This document shows, piece after piece, positions 16,077 through 23,425 of a stretch of DNA of 64,000 nucleotides. Source of the stretch: Bacillota bacterium. Lineage in GTDB: Bacteria > Actinomycetota > Aquicultoria > Aquicultorales > Aquicultoraceae. The translations under genes and the position numbers were made by a program. The notes under the pieces were generated by a model. It saw nothing but the letters and a program-made list of their open reading frames with translations, was not told the origin of the DNA and ran no database searches. How positions within the stretch are numbered: the first letter of the stretch is position 1; the number at the start of each line of letters is the position of its first letter. Location: positions 1 through 64,000 of the forward strand of contig JAIMBH010000013.1 of the NCBI GenBank assembly GCA_023511485.1. The letters are read 5' to 3'.

Positions 16077-17152
16077 TCGAAAATCTTATTAAGCGGTACG
16101 GGCAAAAGCAGGTTTTAAACGTGAAACGGTTGGCCGTGGACCGAGGTGAGGTGCTTGCTGTAATCGGGCCAAACGGCTCGGGCAAAAGCACGCTCCTTCG
16201 CTTAATCGCGCATCTTGAAAAGCCGACCAGCGGAACCATCAATTTTGCTGGATTAGATGGTGCAAGAGACGAGCTTGCTATCCGCAGGCGACTCGCATTC
16301 GTGTTTCAAGAGCCGCTTCTATTTACGGGAACCGTTTTTGACAATATCTCTTATGGATTGAGGATGCGTAAAACCGCAAGAAGTGAGATAAGAAAAAGAG
16401 TTCAAGATGCAGCTGAGATGTTTGGAATTGCGCATCTATTAAATTGGCCTGCCAATCTTCTCTCGGGTGGTGAGGCACAAAGGACATCGCTTGCACGGGC
16501 ATTTGTCCTTGAACCTGAGTTGCTGCTTCTTGATGAGCCGATGGCCTCGCTTGACCCGCCGACACGCGAGTCGCTAATCCGTGACCTCAGCGAAGTGCTT
16601 GGGAATAAGAAGACGACCGTGGTCTATGTAACGCATGAGCTTAACGAGGCCATGATGTTGGGCAAACGCTGTGCATATATCGATGAGGGGCAAGTTATGC
16701 AAATCGGGAGCCCGCGTGAGGTGATGGTTAACCCGATCAATAGGAGAGTGGCCGATTTTGTTGGCGTTGAGAATATTATCAAAGGAAGAATCGTTGGGCG
16801 AGAAAACGGTGTTGTTAGGGTAAAGGTAAACGGTTTAGAGATTGAAGCCCTCAGCAAAAGTATAACGGCCGATAAAGTTTGGGTGTTTATCCGGCCTGAA
16901 AATGTTACTATAACATTGTCAGATTCTGTTAACTCAACAAGTGCGCGGAATCGCTTTTCGGGAGCTGTAGTAAAGATTCTGGACTTAGGAGCACTCTGCC
17001 GTGTGGTCGTCGACTGTGGCTTTTTGCTGGCTGCGCTTGTAACTAAGCGAGCGGTAGAGGAAATGGGTCTTTATGTGGGGCAAAGGGTATGGTTACTGTT
17101 TAAAGCAACCGGAGTGCATATAACGTCGCGCGAAGGAGAACGTGCGCACTAG
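16058..17152 (+). CDS. tupC: Tungstate ABC transporter ATP-binding protein with C-terminal oxyanion-binding (TOBE-like) domain
   Basis: A 364-residue ATPase. Walker A is GPNGSGKST, the signature LSGGEAQRTSLARAF, Walker B LLLLDEPMASLDP, and the switch histidine is in YVTHELNEA. Residues about 235-364 (ENIIKGRIVGRENGVVRVKV and on) form a TOBE/Mop-like domain as in ModC and WtpC. Such domains can bind molybdate or tungstate and inhibit transport, so feedback is likely. The TTG start at 16058 follows AAAGGAGGCGGG and overlaps tupB. Confidence 0.9.
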   Translation: MAPYLVVENLIKRYGQKQVLNVKRLAVDRGEVLAVIGPNGSGKSTLLRLIAHLEKPTSGTINFAGLDGARDELAIRRRLAFVFQEPLLFTGTVFDNISYGLRMRKTARSEIRKRVQDAAEMFGIAHLLNWPANLLSGGEAQRTSLARAFVLEPELLLLDEPMASLDPPTRESLIRDLSEVLGNKKTTVVYVTHELNEAMMLGKRCAYIDEGQVMQIGSPREVMVNPINRRVADFVGVENIIKGRIVGRENGVVRVKVNGLEIEALSKSITADKVWVFIRPENVTITLSDSVNSTSARNRFSGAVVKILDLGALCRVVVDCGFLLAALVTKRAVEEMGLYVGQRVWLLFKATGVHITSREGERAH

Positions 17153-18566
17153 AAATAAAATGTCCGTAAATAAAGCTGAAATGATAGCAGTTGGTGAAAC
17201 CAGGCAAACAAAAGATATGGGTGCGATTATACTTGCCGGAGGCAAAAGTAGCCGCATGGGTCGGGATAAGGTTGCAGTTCTGTTTCGGGGCGAGCCTCTC
17301 CTTATTAGGGTTATTCGCATACTCAAAGAAATGTTTGGCGAGGTAATTGTCGTTAAAAATCAGGATATACCTTTTGAGTTAGATGTGTCCAAAGTAGTCC
17401 AGGATGAGGTTCCTTATCAAGGCCCGCTTGGCGGTATAGCCGCCGGGCTTAAAGCGTCGTCTTATGAGACGAATCTTGTTGTTGCAGTTGACATGCCTCT
17501 TATAAGTCCTCAGGTCGTAGGTTATCTAGCAGGTCTAACCGGTGAGGCAGATGTTGTTGTTCCGAAGACTGGCGATGGCCTTGAGCCACTTTTCGCCTTT
17601 TACAGTAAACGCTGCCTGCCGGCTATTGAGAAAACCCTGAAGGACGGTGAGCGCAAAGTAATATCGTTCTTCCCGCATATTAAACTAAGGGTTGTAAACT
17701 ACGCAGAGGTAAGCCATCTTGACGGGGCGGATAAGACTTTCGTAAACATCAATACCGAGCGCGAGCTAAAAAGAGTCGAGCACAACCTTGATGAGGATGA
17801 AGAAGGATGTTTTAAGGTTTTAGACCGTGAAACCGGTGACCCTCGCATGCCGGTTGAAAGGCCGGTGACAATATACCTCAACTCGGAAGAGCTTGTAACA
17901 GTGCAGACGAGTATGGAGCACTTAGACGAGCTTGCTTGCGGCTTTCTTGTTTCCGAAGGAATGCTTCAGGATAGAGGCGAGCTCGTTGATATCCGTGTCA
18001 ATGAAGACCGTGGCGAAGTAAGGGTGCGAACTGCAAAACCTAAAGAGAATGCGGTGCAATCCATGGGGAAGCGTTTTGTAACGTCTGGCTGCGGTAAAGG
18101 TTTTTCTTTTGTAAGCCTTGGTGATGCTATGGGCATCGCAAGGCTTACCAGCGAATTTAGAGTTGCGGCTGAAGATATCCCGATTTTTATGAGAGAATTC
18201 CTGTTGAGTAGCCGCCGCCCTGGCATGCACTCTTCTGCTTTAGCAAGAGATGGCAAGATAAAGCTAATCCGTCAGGATATCGGTAGGCATAATACGGTTG
18301 ATATGGTACTTGGAAGGCTCTTTCTAGATGGTATTCAGGAAAGGGATGTAATGCTCTTTACGACGGGGCGTATCTCTTACGAGATGGTGGTAAAGGCGGC
18401 CAAGGCAAGAATTCCGGTTCTGGTATCGCGCACAGCGGCAACTACGCTTGCTGTGGAACTTGCCAATAGGCTTGGAATCGAAATAATCGGATATGTGCGC
18501 GGGGAGAAAATGAAGGTGTATACCGGTGCAAGCAGGTTGTTGACCGAGGGGGAAGGGATAGTTTGA
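17142..18566 (+). CDS. MobA-FdhD fusion: molybdopterin guanylyltransferase plus formate dehydrogenase sulfurtransferase
   Basis: A 474-residue two-domain protein. Residues about 27-205 are MobA: GAIILAGGKSSRMGRDK, a nucleotide-binding loop, then VDMPLISP; this domain attaches GMP to the molybdenum or tungsten cofactor. Residues about 225-474 are FdhD: DELACGFLVSEGML, VTSGCGKG with the sulfur-carrying cysteine, RPGMHSSALA, DIGRHNTVDMV and TTGRISYEM. FdhD hands sulfur to the cofactor so that formate dehydrogenase is active. Only one cysteine of the E. coli CxxC pair is kept, as in many FdhD proteins. The GTG start behind GAAGGAGAAC overlaps tupC. The fusion joins two consecutive steps of formate dehydrogenase maturation. 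Confidence 0.92.
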   Translation: MRTRNKMSVNKAEMIAVGETRQTKDMGAIILAGGKSSRMGRDKVAVLFRGEPLLIRVIRILKEMFGEVIVVKNQDIPFELDVSKVVQDEVPYQGPLGGIAAGLKASSYETNLVVAVDMPLISPQVVGYLAGLTGEADVVVPKTGDGLEPLFAFYSKRCLPAIEKTLKDGERKVISFFPHIKLRVVNYAEVSHLDGADKTFVNINTERELKRVEHNLDEDEEGCFKVLDRETGDPRMPVERPVTIYLNSEELVTVQTSMEHLDELACGFLVSEGMLQDRGELVDIRVNEDRGEVRVRTAKPKENAVQSMGKRFVTSGCGKGFSFVSLGDAMGIARLTSEFRVAAEDIPIFMREFLLSSRRPGMHSSALARDGKIKLIRQDIGRHNTVDMVLGRLFLDGIQERDVMLFTTGRISYEMVVKAAKARIPVLVSRTAATTLAVELANRLGIEIIGYVRGEKMKVYTGASRLLTEGEGIV

Positions 18567-19786
18567 TAAGCGTTGATGAGGCTCGTGAGATTATCCTAAG
18601 CAAAATAGACAGGCTCTCTACTGAGGAGGTGCCGATACTTGATTCGTTGGGCAGAGTCCTTGATGAGGATATCATCTCCGAGAGCAATATCCCACCGTTT
18701 GATAACTCGTCGATGGATGGCTATGCTGTGCGCTCGGAGGATACTGCAGGTGCATGGCCGGCTGGGCCGGTTGAGCTAAAGGTGCTTGGTAACCTTGCCG
18801 CGGGCTATGTGCCAGAGAGCTCCATTGGTAAAGGTGAGGCGATTCGCATTATGACTGGTGCTCAGATGCCAGAAGGGGCTGATGCAGTGGTTATGGTTGA
18901 AAATACCGAAAAAACCAACGGCGGTGTTTTGATATTTACCCCGGTGAAGCCGGGCGAGAACGTGCGCTTTGCAGGTGAAGATATCCGGGTCGGAGAAGTC
19001 GCTTTAAGACGGGGCAAAAAAATAACCCCCGGCGATATCGGTATGATAGCTAGCGTAGGCAAGGCAAGGGTAAAAGTCGTAAAACGGCCAAAAGTCGCGA
19101 TAATCACAACGGGAGATGAGCTTATCAATATCGACGAACCGTTGGCGCCGGGAAAGATAAGAAACAGTAATGCTTACTCAATTGCTGCCCAGGTAATCGA
19201 TACGGGTTGTATCCCTTTGATGATTGGTATTGTAAGAGATGCGAAGGAGGATCTCATGGCAAAAGTCAGGCAAGCTATAGAGGAAAGCGCCGATATGATT
19301 ATCACGACCGGCGGTGTTTCAGTTGGCGATTACGACTTTGTAAAAGATATCATAAAACAGGCGGGCGAGGTAGTCTTCTGGCAGGTTGATATGAAGCCAG
19401 GGAAACAGCTTGCATTTGGCATCATAAAAGAAATACCGGTTATCAGTCTTCCAGGTCATCCAACGTCCTCAATGGTAAGCTTTGAGCAGTTCGCTCGCCC
19501 GGCGCTGCTTAAAATGAGTGGGCGAACCGATATCGCACGCATGACGGTTGAAGCGGTCTTCCAGGGTCCTCCGTTCGTAAACAAGACTGGGCGCCGCAAC
19601 ATGCTTCGAGCTGTTGTAACTAAGGAAGACGGCGTATTTAAAGCAAGGCTAAGCGGCTTATTGCAATCAGATGGTTTAAAGGCAATGGCGCTTGCAAATG
19701 GCTTAATGGTCATGCCGGAAGATGTTGAGGAGATAAAAGCCGGAGATAAAGTTACCGTGCAGTTGTTTGAGCCTATTACGGGATAG
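18563..19786 (+). CDS. moeA: Molybdopterin molybdenumtransferase
   Basis: A 407-residue MoeA, which inserts molybdate (or tungstate) into adenylylated molybdopterin. It begins with the MoeA domain, SLGRVLDEDIISESNIPPFDNSSMDGYAVR. It continues with RIMTGAQMPEGADAVVMVE, and the MogA-like domain carries TTGDELI, TTGGVSVGDYDFV and LPGHPTSSM. It starts at TTG 18563, overlapping the stop of the MobA-FdhD gene. Expected length for the family. Confidence 0.94.
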   Translation: MISVDEAREIILSKIDRLSTEEVPILDSLGRVLDEDIISESNIPPFDNSSMDGYAVRSEDTAGAWPAGPVELKVLGNLAAGYVPESSIGKGEAIRIMTGAQMPEGADAVVMVENTEKTNGGVLIFTPVKPGENVRFAGEDIRVGEVALRRGKKITPGDIGMIASVGKARVKVVKRPKVAIITTGDELINIDEPLAPGKIRNSNAYSIAAQVIDTGCIPLMIGIVRDAKEDLMAKVRQAIEESADMIITTGGVSVGDYDFVKDIIKQAGEVVFWQVDMKPGKQLAFGIIKEIPVISLPGHPTSSMVSFEQFARPALLKMSGRTDIARMTVEAVFQGPPFVNKTGRRNMLRAVVTKEDGVFKARLSGLLQSDGLKAMALANGLMVMPEDVEEIKAGDKVTVQLFEPITG

Positions 19787-19828
19787 CCGGAAATATCAAA
19801 TTAAATGTTGACCGATAAAATCTAGAAA

Positions 19829-19976
19829 CATTGATGTACCAAAGTGCTAATGCCCGTGCTCTAGTGCTGTAGTTTGCTAGTGTGGTAGATAAGAAATATT
19901 AACTGGCAATTGGTAACTGGTGGACTAAGTAGCCTTACTTGAACTTAGTACTTTGGAGCATTAGCACATCAAGATG
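19829..19976. repeat. Dispersed intergenic repeat, family 1, copy B (long form)
   Basis: The left arm is TTGATGTACCAAAGTGCTAA and the right arm CTTTGGAGCATTAGCACATC, together an imperfect inverted repeat about 145 bases long. The interior includes AAGAAATATTAACTGGCAA, shared exactly with copy A at 12763-12914. It lies between moeA and the small gene before mobB. Confidence 0.72.
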
Positions 19977-19992
19977 TGACATGGAGGTCTAT

Positions 19993-20175
19993 ATGAGCAA
20001 ACTAACCGAAGACATTTTGAAGAAAATAGAAGAGGCATCTAAAGATAAGCGGTTATCTTGCACTGCTGCGCGAAAAGTTGGAGAGGAGTTGGGTATCCCG
20101 CTTCGCCAGGTTGGTGAAGCCTGTGATGAGCTTGGGATAAAGATCTTTGCCTGCGAGCTGGGATGTTTTAAATGA
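19993..20175 (+). CDS. Small conserved-looking protein ahead of mobB
   Basis: A 60-residue protein, MSKLTEDILKKIEEASKDKR followed by LSCTAARKVGEELGIPLRQVGEACDELGIKIFACELGCFK. The middle looks like a small helix-turn-helix; three cysteines lie at the two ends. Similar short proteins next to mobB are familiar to me, but I know no function. The ATG at 19993 has GGAGG upstream; the longer frame starts inside the repeat and is rejected. Its stop overlaps the mobB start (ATGA), so translation is coupled. Confidence 0.75.
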   Translation: MSKLTEDILKKIEEASKDKRLSCTAARKVGEELGIPLRQVGEACDELGIKIFACELGCFK

Positions 20176-20669
20176 TACCGGTTGTCTCGGTAGTTGGAAA
20201 ATCAAACGCGGGCAAGACCACTTTTCTCGAGAAGCTTATTGCTGAGCTAAAGGCAAGGGGCTACCGTGTCGCTACCATCAAGCACAACGTACACGATTTT
20301 GAAATAGACCATCCAGGAAAAGACACGTACCGTCATGCAAAAGCCGGAGCAGATACGGTAATCATCGCTACGGCACACAAGATGGCGATGATAAAGAAGC
20401 TAGATAAAGAACTGCCGATTCAACACATTGTCGAATTGGCAGGTGCGGGGCATGACCTTATCATCACCGAAGGATATAAGCGGGGGCCGTTTCCAAAAAT
20501 AGAGGTCTCACGAAAAGAAGTCTCCAGTGAGCTTATCTGCTCTGAGGATGAGTTAATCGCACTTGTCACAGACCACCCGTTTCCGATAGACATCCCGCAT
20601 TTTGGCTTAGATGATGCAGGAGGCTTGGCAAACTTTTTGGAGAAGAGGTTCTTGCGACAGAGCCGGTGA
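20172..20669 (+). CDS. mobB: Molybdopterin-guanine dinucleotide biosynthesis protein MobB
   Basis: A 165-residue P-loop GTPase, VVGKSNAGKTTFLEKLIAEL, with KHNVHDFEIDHPGKDTYRHA and LIITEGYKRGPFPKIEV, the family motifs. MobB assists MobA in making the dinucleotide cofactor. It overlaps the small gene upstream by four bases and is followed at once by moaA. Confidence 0.92.
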   Translation: MIPVVSVVGKSNAGKTTFLEKLIAELKARGYRVATIKHNVHDFEIDHPGKDTYRHAKAGADTVIIATAHKMAMIKKLDKELPIQHIVELAGAGHDLIITEGYKRGPFPKIEVSRKEVSSELICSEDELIALVTDHPFPIDIPHFGLDDAGGLANFLEKRFLRQSR

Positions 20670-20680
20670 GAGGGGCAAAC

Positions 20681-21652
20681 ATGGACGAGCTTATCGATAA
20701 GCATAACCGCAGGACAGATTACTTGCGAATATCCGTAACGGACCGGTGCAACCTGCGCTGCTATTACTGCATGCCAAAGGAAGGCATACATCAAAGACCA
20801 CACTGTGATATCTTAAGCTATGAGGAGATCAAAAGATTTGCCGTAGCCGCTGTATCCGCCGGTATGTCAAAAATAAGGCTGACTGGAGGCGAGCCTCTTG
20901 TAAGGAAAGACGTGGTCAAGTTAGTCGAGATGCTTGCCGCCATCCCAAACCTAAAAGATATCTCACTTACGACAAACGGTGTGCTCTTGCCCCGGTTCGG
21001 TGCCGATTTAAAGCGGGCGGGTTTGCAAAGGGTAAATATAAGCCTCGACAGCCTGGACCCTAAGGTCTACCGCAAGGTTACTCGGGTCGGAAATATCGAA
21101 GATGCGCTTGCCGGGCTCAATAGCGCTCTTGAACTTGGGTTTGACCCGGTTAAGATAAACGTTGTTCTTATGCGCGGCATAAACGATGAACCCAAAGACT
21201 TTGTTAGGCTTATCTATGATTATCCGGTCCATGTCAGGTTTATTGAGCTTATGCCAGTCAGCATGCAAGATCCTGGGCTTTACGTCTCAATCGATGAGCT
21301 TAAGGTTAGGCTTGCGCGCTACGGTTTATTTGAAACGATTGGAGGGCCGATAGGGAGCGGCCCGGCTAACTACGTTACATTTCAGGGTGCGCTTGGCACT
21401 ATCGGGTTTATCAGTCCGATCAGCAACCATTTCTGTGCAAGCTGCAATAGGCTTCGTCTCACACCAGATGGCAAACTTAGAACATGTCTCTTCTCGGATG
21501 AAGAATTTGACATAAAGCCCGTCCTTCGCGATAACTTTAGCAAGGAGGAAATTGCTTCGTTTATCCGAGGCGTTCTTGAAAGCAAGCCGGAGAAACACGA
21601 TATCGCAGAGCGGATTAAGACGAACAGGCTTATGTACCAGATAGGGGGGTAA
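20681..21652 (+). CDS. moaA: GTP 3',8-cyclase (molybdenum cofactor biosynthesis protein A)
   Basis: A 323-residue radical SAM enzyme making the first cofactor intermediate from GTP. The N-terminal cluster motif is CNLRCYYC and the C-terminal one [18 protein letters not shown]. The GTP-binding [11 protein letters not shown] is present. The usual terminal di-glycine is also here (YQIGG). The ATG at 20681 follows GAGGGGCAAAC; a GTG at 20666 is possible. Confidence 0.94.
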   Translation: MDELIDKHNRRTDYLRISVTDRCNLRCYYCMPKEGIHQRPHCDILSYEEIKRFAVAAVSAGMSKIRLTGGEPLVRKDVVKLVEMLAAIPNLKDISLTTNGVLLPRFGADLKRAGLQRVNISLDSLDPKVYRKVTRVGNIEDALAGLNSALELGFDPVKINVVLMRGINDEPKDFVRLIYDYPVHVRFIELMPVSMQDPGLYVSIDELKVRLARYGLFETIGGPIGSGPANYVTFQGALGTIGFISPISNHFCASCNRLRLTPDGKLRTCLFSDEEFDIKPVLRDNFSKEEIASFIRGVLESKPEKHDIAERIKTNRLMYQIGG

Positions 21653-21653
21653 G

Positions 21654-22163
21654 ATGGCAGATCGCTGGAGAATTGCAGAAGAAGAATTGAAAGCAATGAC
21701 GCATTTTAACAAAGAGGGCCGGGCGCAGATGGTTGATGTAAGCAACAAATCTATCACGGCAAGAACGGCGGTGGCGCGAGGTGTGGTTAAGATGAGACCT
21801 GAGACGCTTAAGCTAATAAAAGATGGTGCGATCAAAAAAGGCGATGTGCTGGCTGTCGCGCAGGTTGCCGGCATTATGGGCGCAAAAAAAACGCCCGATC
21901 TTATCCCGATGTGTCACCCCTTACAGATAACTGGCGTTGATATCAACTTCTCACCGCTCTCTGATACCGAGCTAGGCATAATGGCGATAGCAAAGACTAT
22001 GGATAGAACAGGCGTTGAGATGGAGGCTCTAACTGCTGTCTCCATCGCCGCCCTTACTGTTTATGATATGTGCAAATCGGTCGATAGGACAATGGAGATT
22101 GGCGATATAGAGCTAGTTGAAAAAACGGGCGGAAAGAGTGGGGATTGGAGAAGAGATTTTTAG
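21654..22163 (+). CDS. moaC: Cyclic pyranopterin monophosphate synthase
   Basis: A 169-residue MoaC, the partner of MoaA. The core starts at [19 protein letters not shown] and contains the active-site [14 protein letters not shown] and [21 protein letters not shown]. There is a 14-residue N-terminal extension if the ATG at 21654 is used, supported by the GGGGGGTAAG ribosome site; the internal ATG at 21696 gives the usual length. Confidence 0.94.
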   Translation: MADRWRIAEEELKAMTHFNKEGRAQMVDVSNKSITARTAVARGVVKMRPETLKLIKDGAIKKGDVLAVAQVAGIMGAKKTPDLIPMCHPLQITGVDINFSPLSDTELGIMAIAKTMDRTGVEMEALTAVSIAALTVYDMCKSVDRTMEIGDIELVEKTGGKSGDWRRDF

Positions 22164-22179
22164 ATGGAATCTAATTAAG

Positions 22180-22234
22180 GCAGGGCTAAAGTCCTGCGCT
22201 ACACTTATTTGATTCGGGCTAAATCCTGCACTAC
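22180..22234. repeat. Dispersed GCAGGGCTAAAGCCCTGC-type palindrome, two tandem degenerate copies
   Basis: GCAGGGCTAAAGTCCTGCGC (22180 on) and CGGGCTAAATCCTGCACTAC (22215 on) are variants of the perfect copy at 58469-58491. Others lie at 27590-27613 and 29738-29753. They sit between moaC and the MOSC gene. Confidence 0.75.
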
Positions 22235-22271
22235 AAGCTAGATGCTAGCAGCTGTATTGAGGTGGCATAAA

Positions 22272-22724
22272 TTGAGAGATGGTAAAGCAAAAATCGTATC
22301 GGTAAATATAAATCCCAAAAAGGGTGTGAGAAAAATGCCGGTTGCGCACGCCAAGGTCGTTGCCGATTATGGGCTTGATGGTGATGCGCATGCTAAGAAT
22401 TGGCACAGACAAGTTAGCCTTCTTGCGAAGGAGAGCATAGATAAGATGGTCGCTATGGGTCTGGATGTCGGTCCCGGCGATTTTGCAGAGAATCTTACAA
22501 CACAAGGCGTTGACCTTCTTACGCTTCCGATTGGGACAAGGGTTAAGATAGGCTCAGACATTGTTTTAGAAGTAACGCAGATAGGAAAAGAATGCCACAC
22601 TAAATGTGCAATTTACCGGCAGGCTGGGGATTGCGTGATGCCAAAAGAAGGCATCTTTGCCAGGGTAGTCCGGGGCGGGCAGGTAAGTGTGGGCGATGAT
22701 TTAATTATCGAGGGTGAAAAATGA
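22272..22724 (+). CDS. MOSC domain protein
   Basis: A roughly 150-residue stand-alone MOSC domain, the sulfur-carrier C-terminal domain of molybdenum cofactor sulfurases. Visible: VVADYGLDGDAHAKNWHRQVSLL, GPGDFAENLTTQGVDL, and the conserved cysteine in ECHTKCAIYRQAGDC. Single-domain MOSC proteins are common in Moco operons and probably bind or hand over sulfur or cofactor. A TTG start is chosen because GAGGTGG lies seven bases upstream; the ATG at 22242 has no ribosome site. Confidence 0.85.
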   Translation: MRDGKAKIVSVNINPKKGVRKMPVAHAKVVADYGLDGDAHAKNWHRQVSLLAKESIDKMVAMGLDVGPGDFAENLTTQGVDLLTLPIGTRVKIGSDIVLEVTQIGKECHTKCAIYRQAGDCVMPKEGIFARVVRGGQVSVGDDLIIEGEK

Positions 22725-23236
22725 AACTGCAAGGTGTAAAAGTTGCTGTACTGACTATTAGTGATAAAGGCTCGCGTGGAGAGCGTGAGGATACAAGCGG
22801 CCCGGCAATCAGGGAAATCGTCGAGGCGGAGGGAGCCAGTGTGGTTTCCTACGAGGTCATACCTGATGAGCAGTATGAGATCGAGGAGCGAATGGTGCAC
22901 CTCGCCGATTTTGAAGATGTCGATTTGATTTTAACTACCGGCGGAACAGGTTTTTCCTCCAGGGATGTAACACCTGAAGCGACCTTAGCAGTTATCGAGC
23001 GGCTTGCTCCGGGGTTTGCTGAGGCTATCCGGCATGAGAGCCTCAAAATAACACCCCATGCGATGCTCTCAAGAGCGGTTAGCGGTATAAGGGGCCAGAC
23101 CATCATAATAAACCTTCCCGGAAGCCAAAAAGCAGTGCGCGAATCGCTTTCTGTTATTATGCCTGCGCTGCCACATGGTATCCAAATTCTTAAGGGCCAA
23201 ACTGGTGAGTGTGCCACAAATAAGCATGTCAAGTAA
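22721..23236 (+). CDS. mogA: Molybdopterin adenylyltransferase (MogA/MoaB family)
   Basis: A 171-residue protein with KVAVLTISDKGSRGEREDTSGPAI, LTTGGTGFSSRDVTPEAT and INLPGSQKAVRESL. It activates molybdopterin with AMP before MoeA acts. MogA and MoaB cannot be told apart with certainty here; the role is the same. It overlaps the MOSC gene by four bases and ends the Moco operon. Confidence 0.9.
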   Translation: MKLQGVKVAVLTISDKGSRGEREDTSGPAIREIVEAEGASVVSYEVIPDEQYEIEERMVHLADFEDVDLILTTGGTGFSSRDVTPEATLAVIERLAPGFAEAIRHESLKITPHAMLSRAVSGIRGQTIIINLPGSQKAVRESLSVIMPALPHGIQILKGQTGECATNKHVK

Positions 23237-23425
23237 GCTATTGGGTGTTAAACCTTGAAATTTTAGCCAATTTACGCTAAAAATCCTGCTAGAAACCTCC
23301 GATACAGGATTTACTAAGTTATTGCGCAAAACATACCGAAACAATATAATGTTCAGGCAGGTTTGGAAACTTAAACCTGACCAATAAATAGAGTCAGACA
23401 AACTAGGCTTTAAAGGTTGATGTTG

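Noticed and set aside
21326-21874. 182-codon minus-strand ORF across moaA and moaC
   Set aside because: Covers two well-supported genes on the other strand; no own signals.
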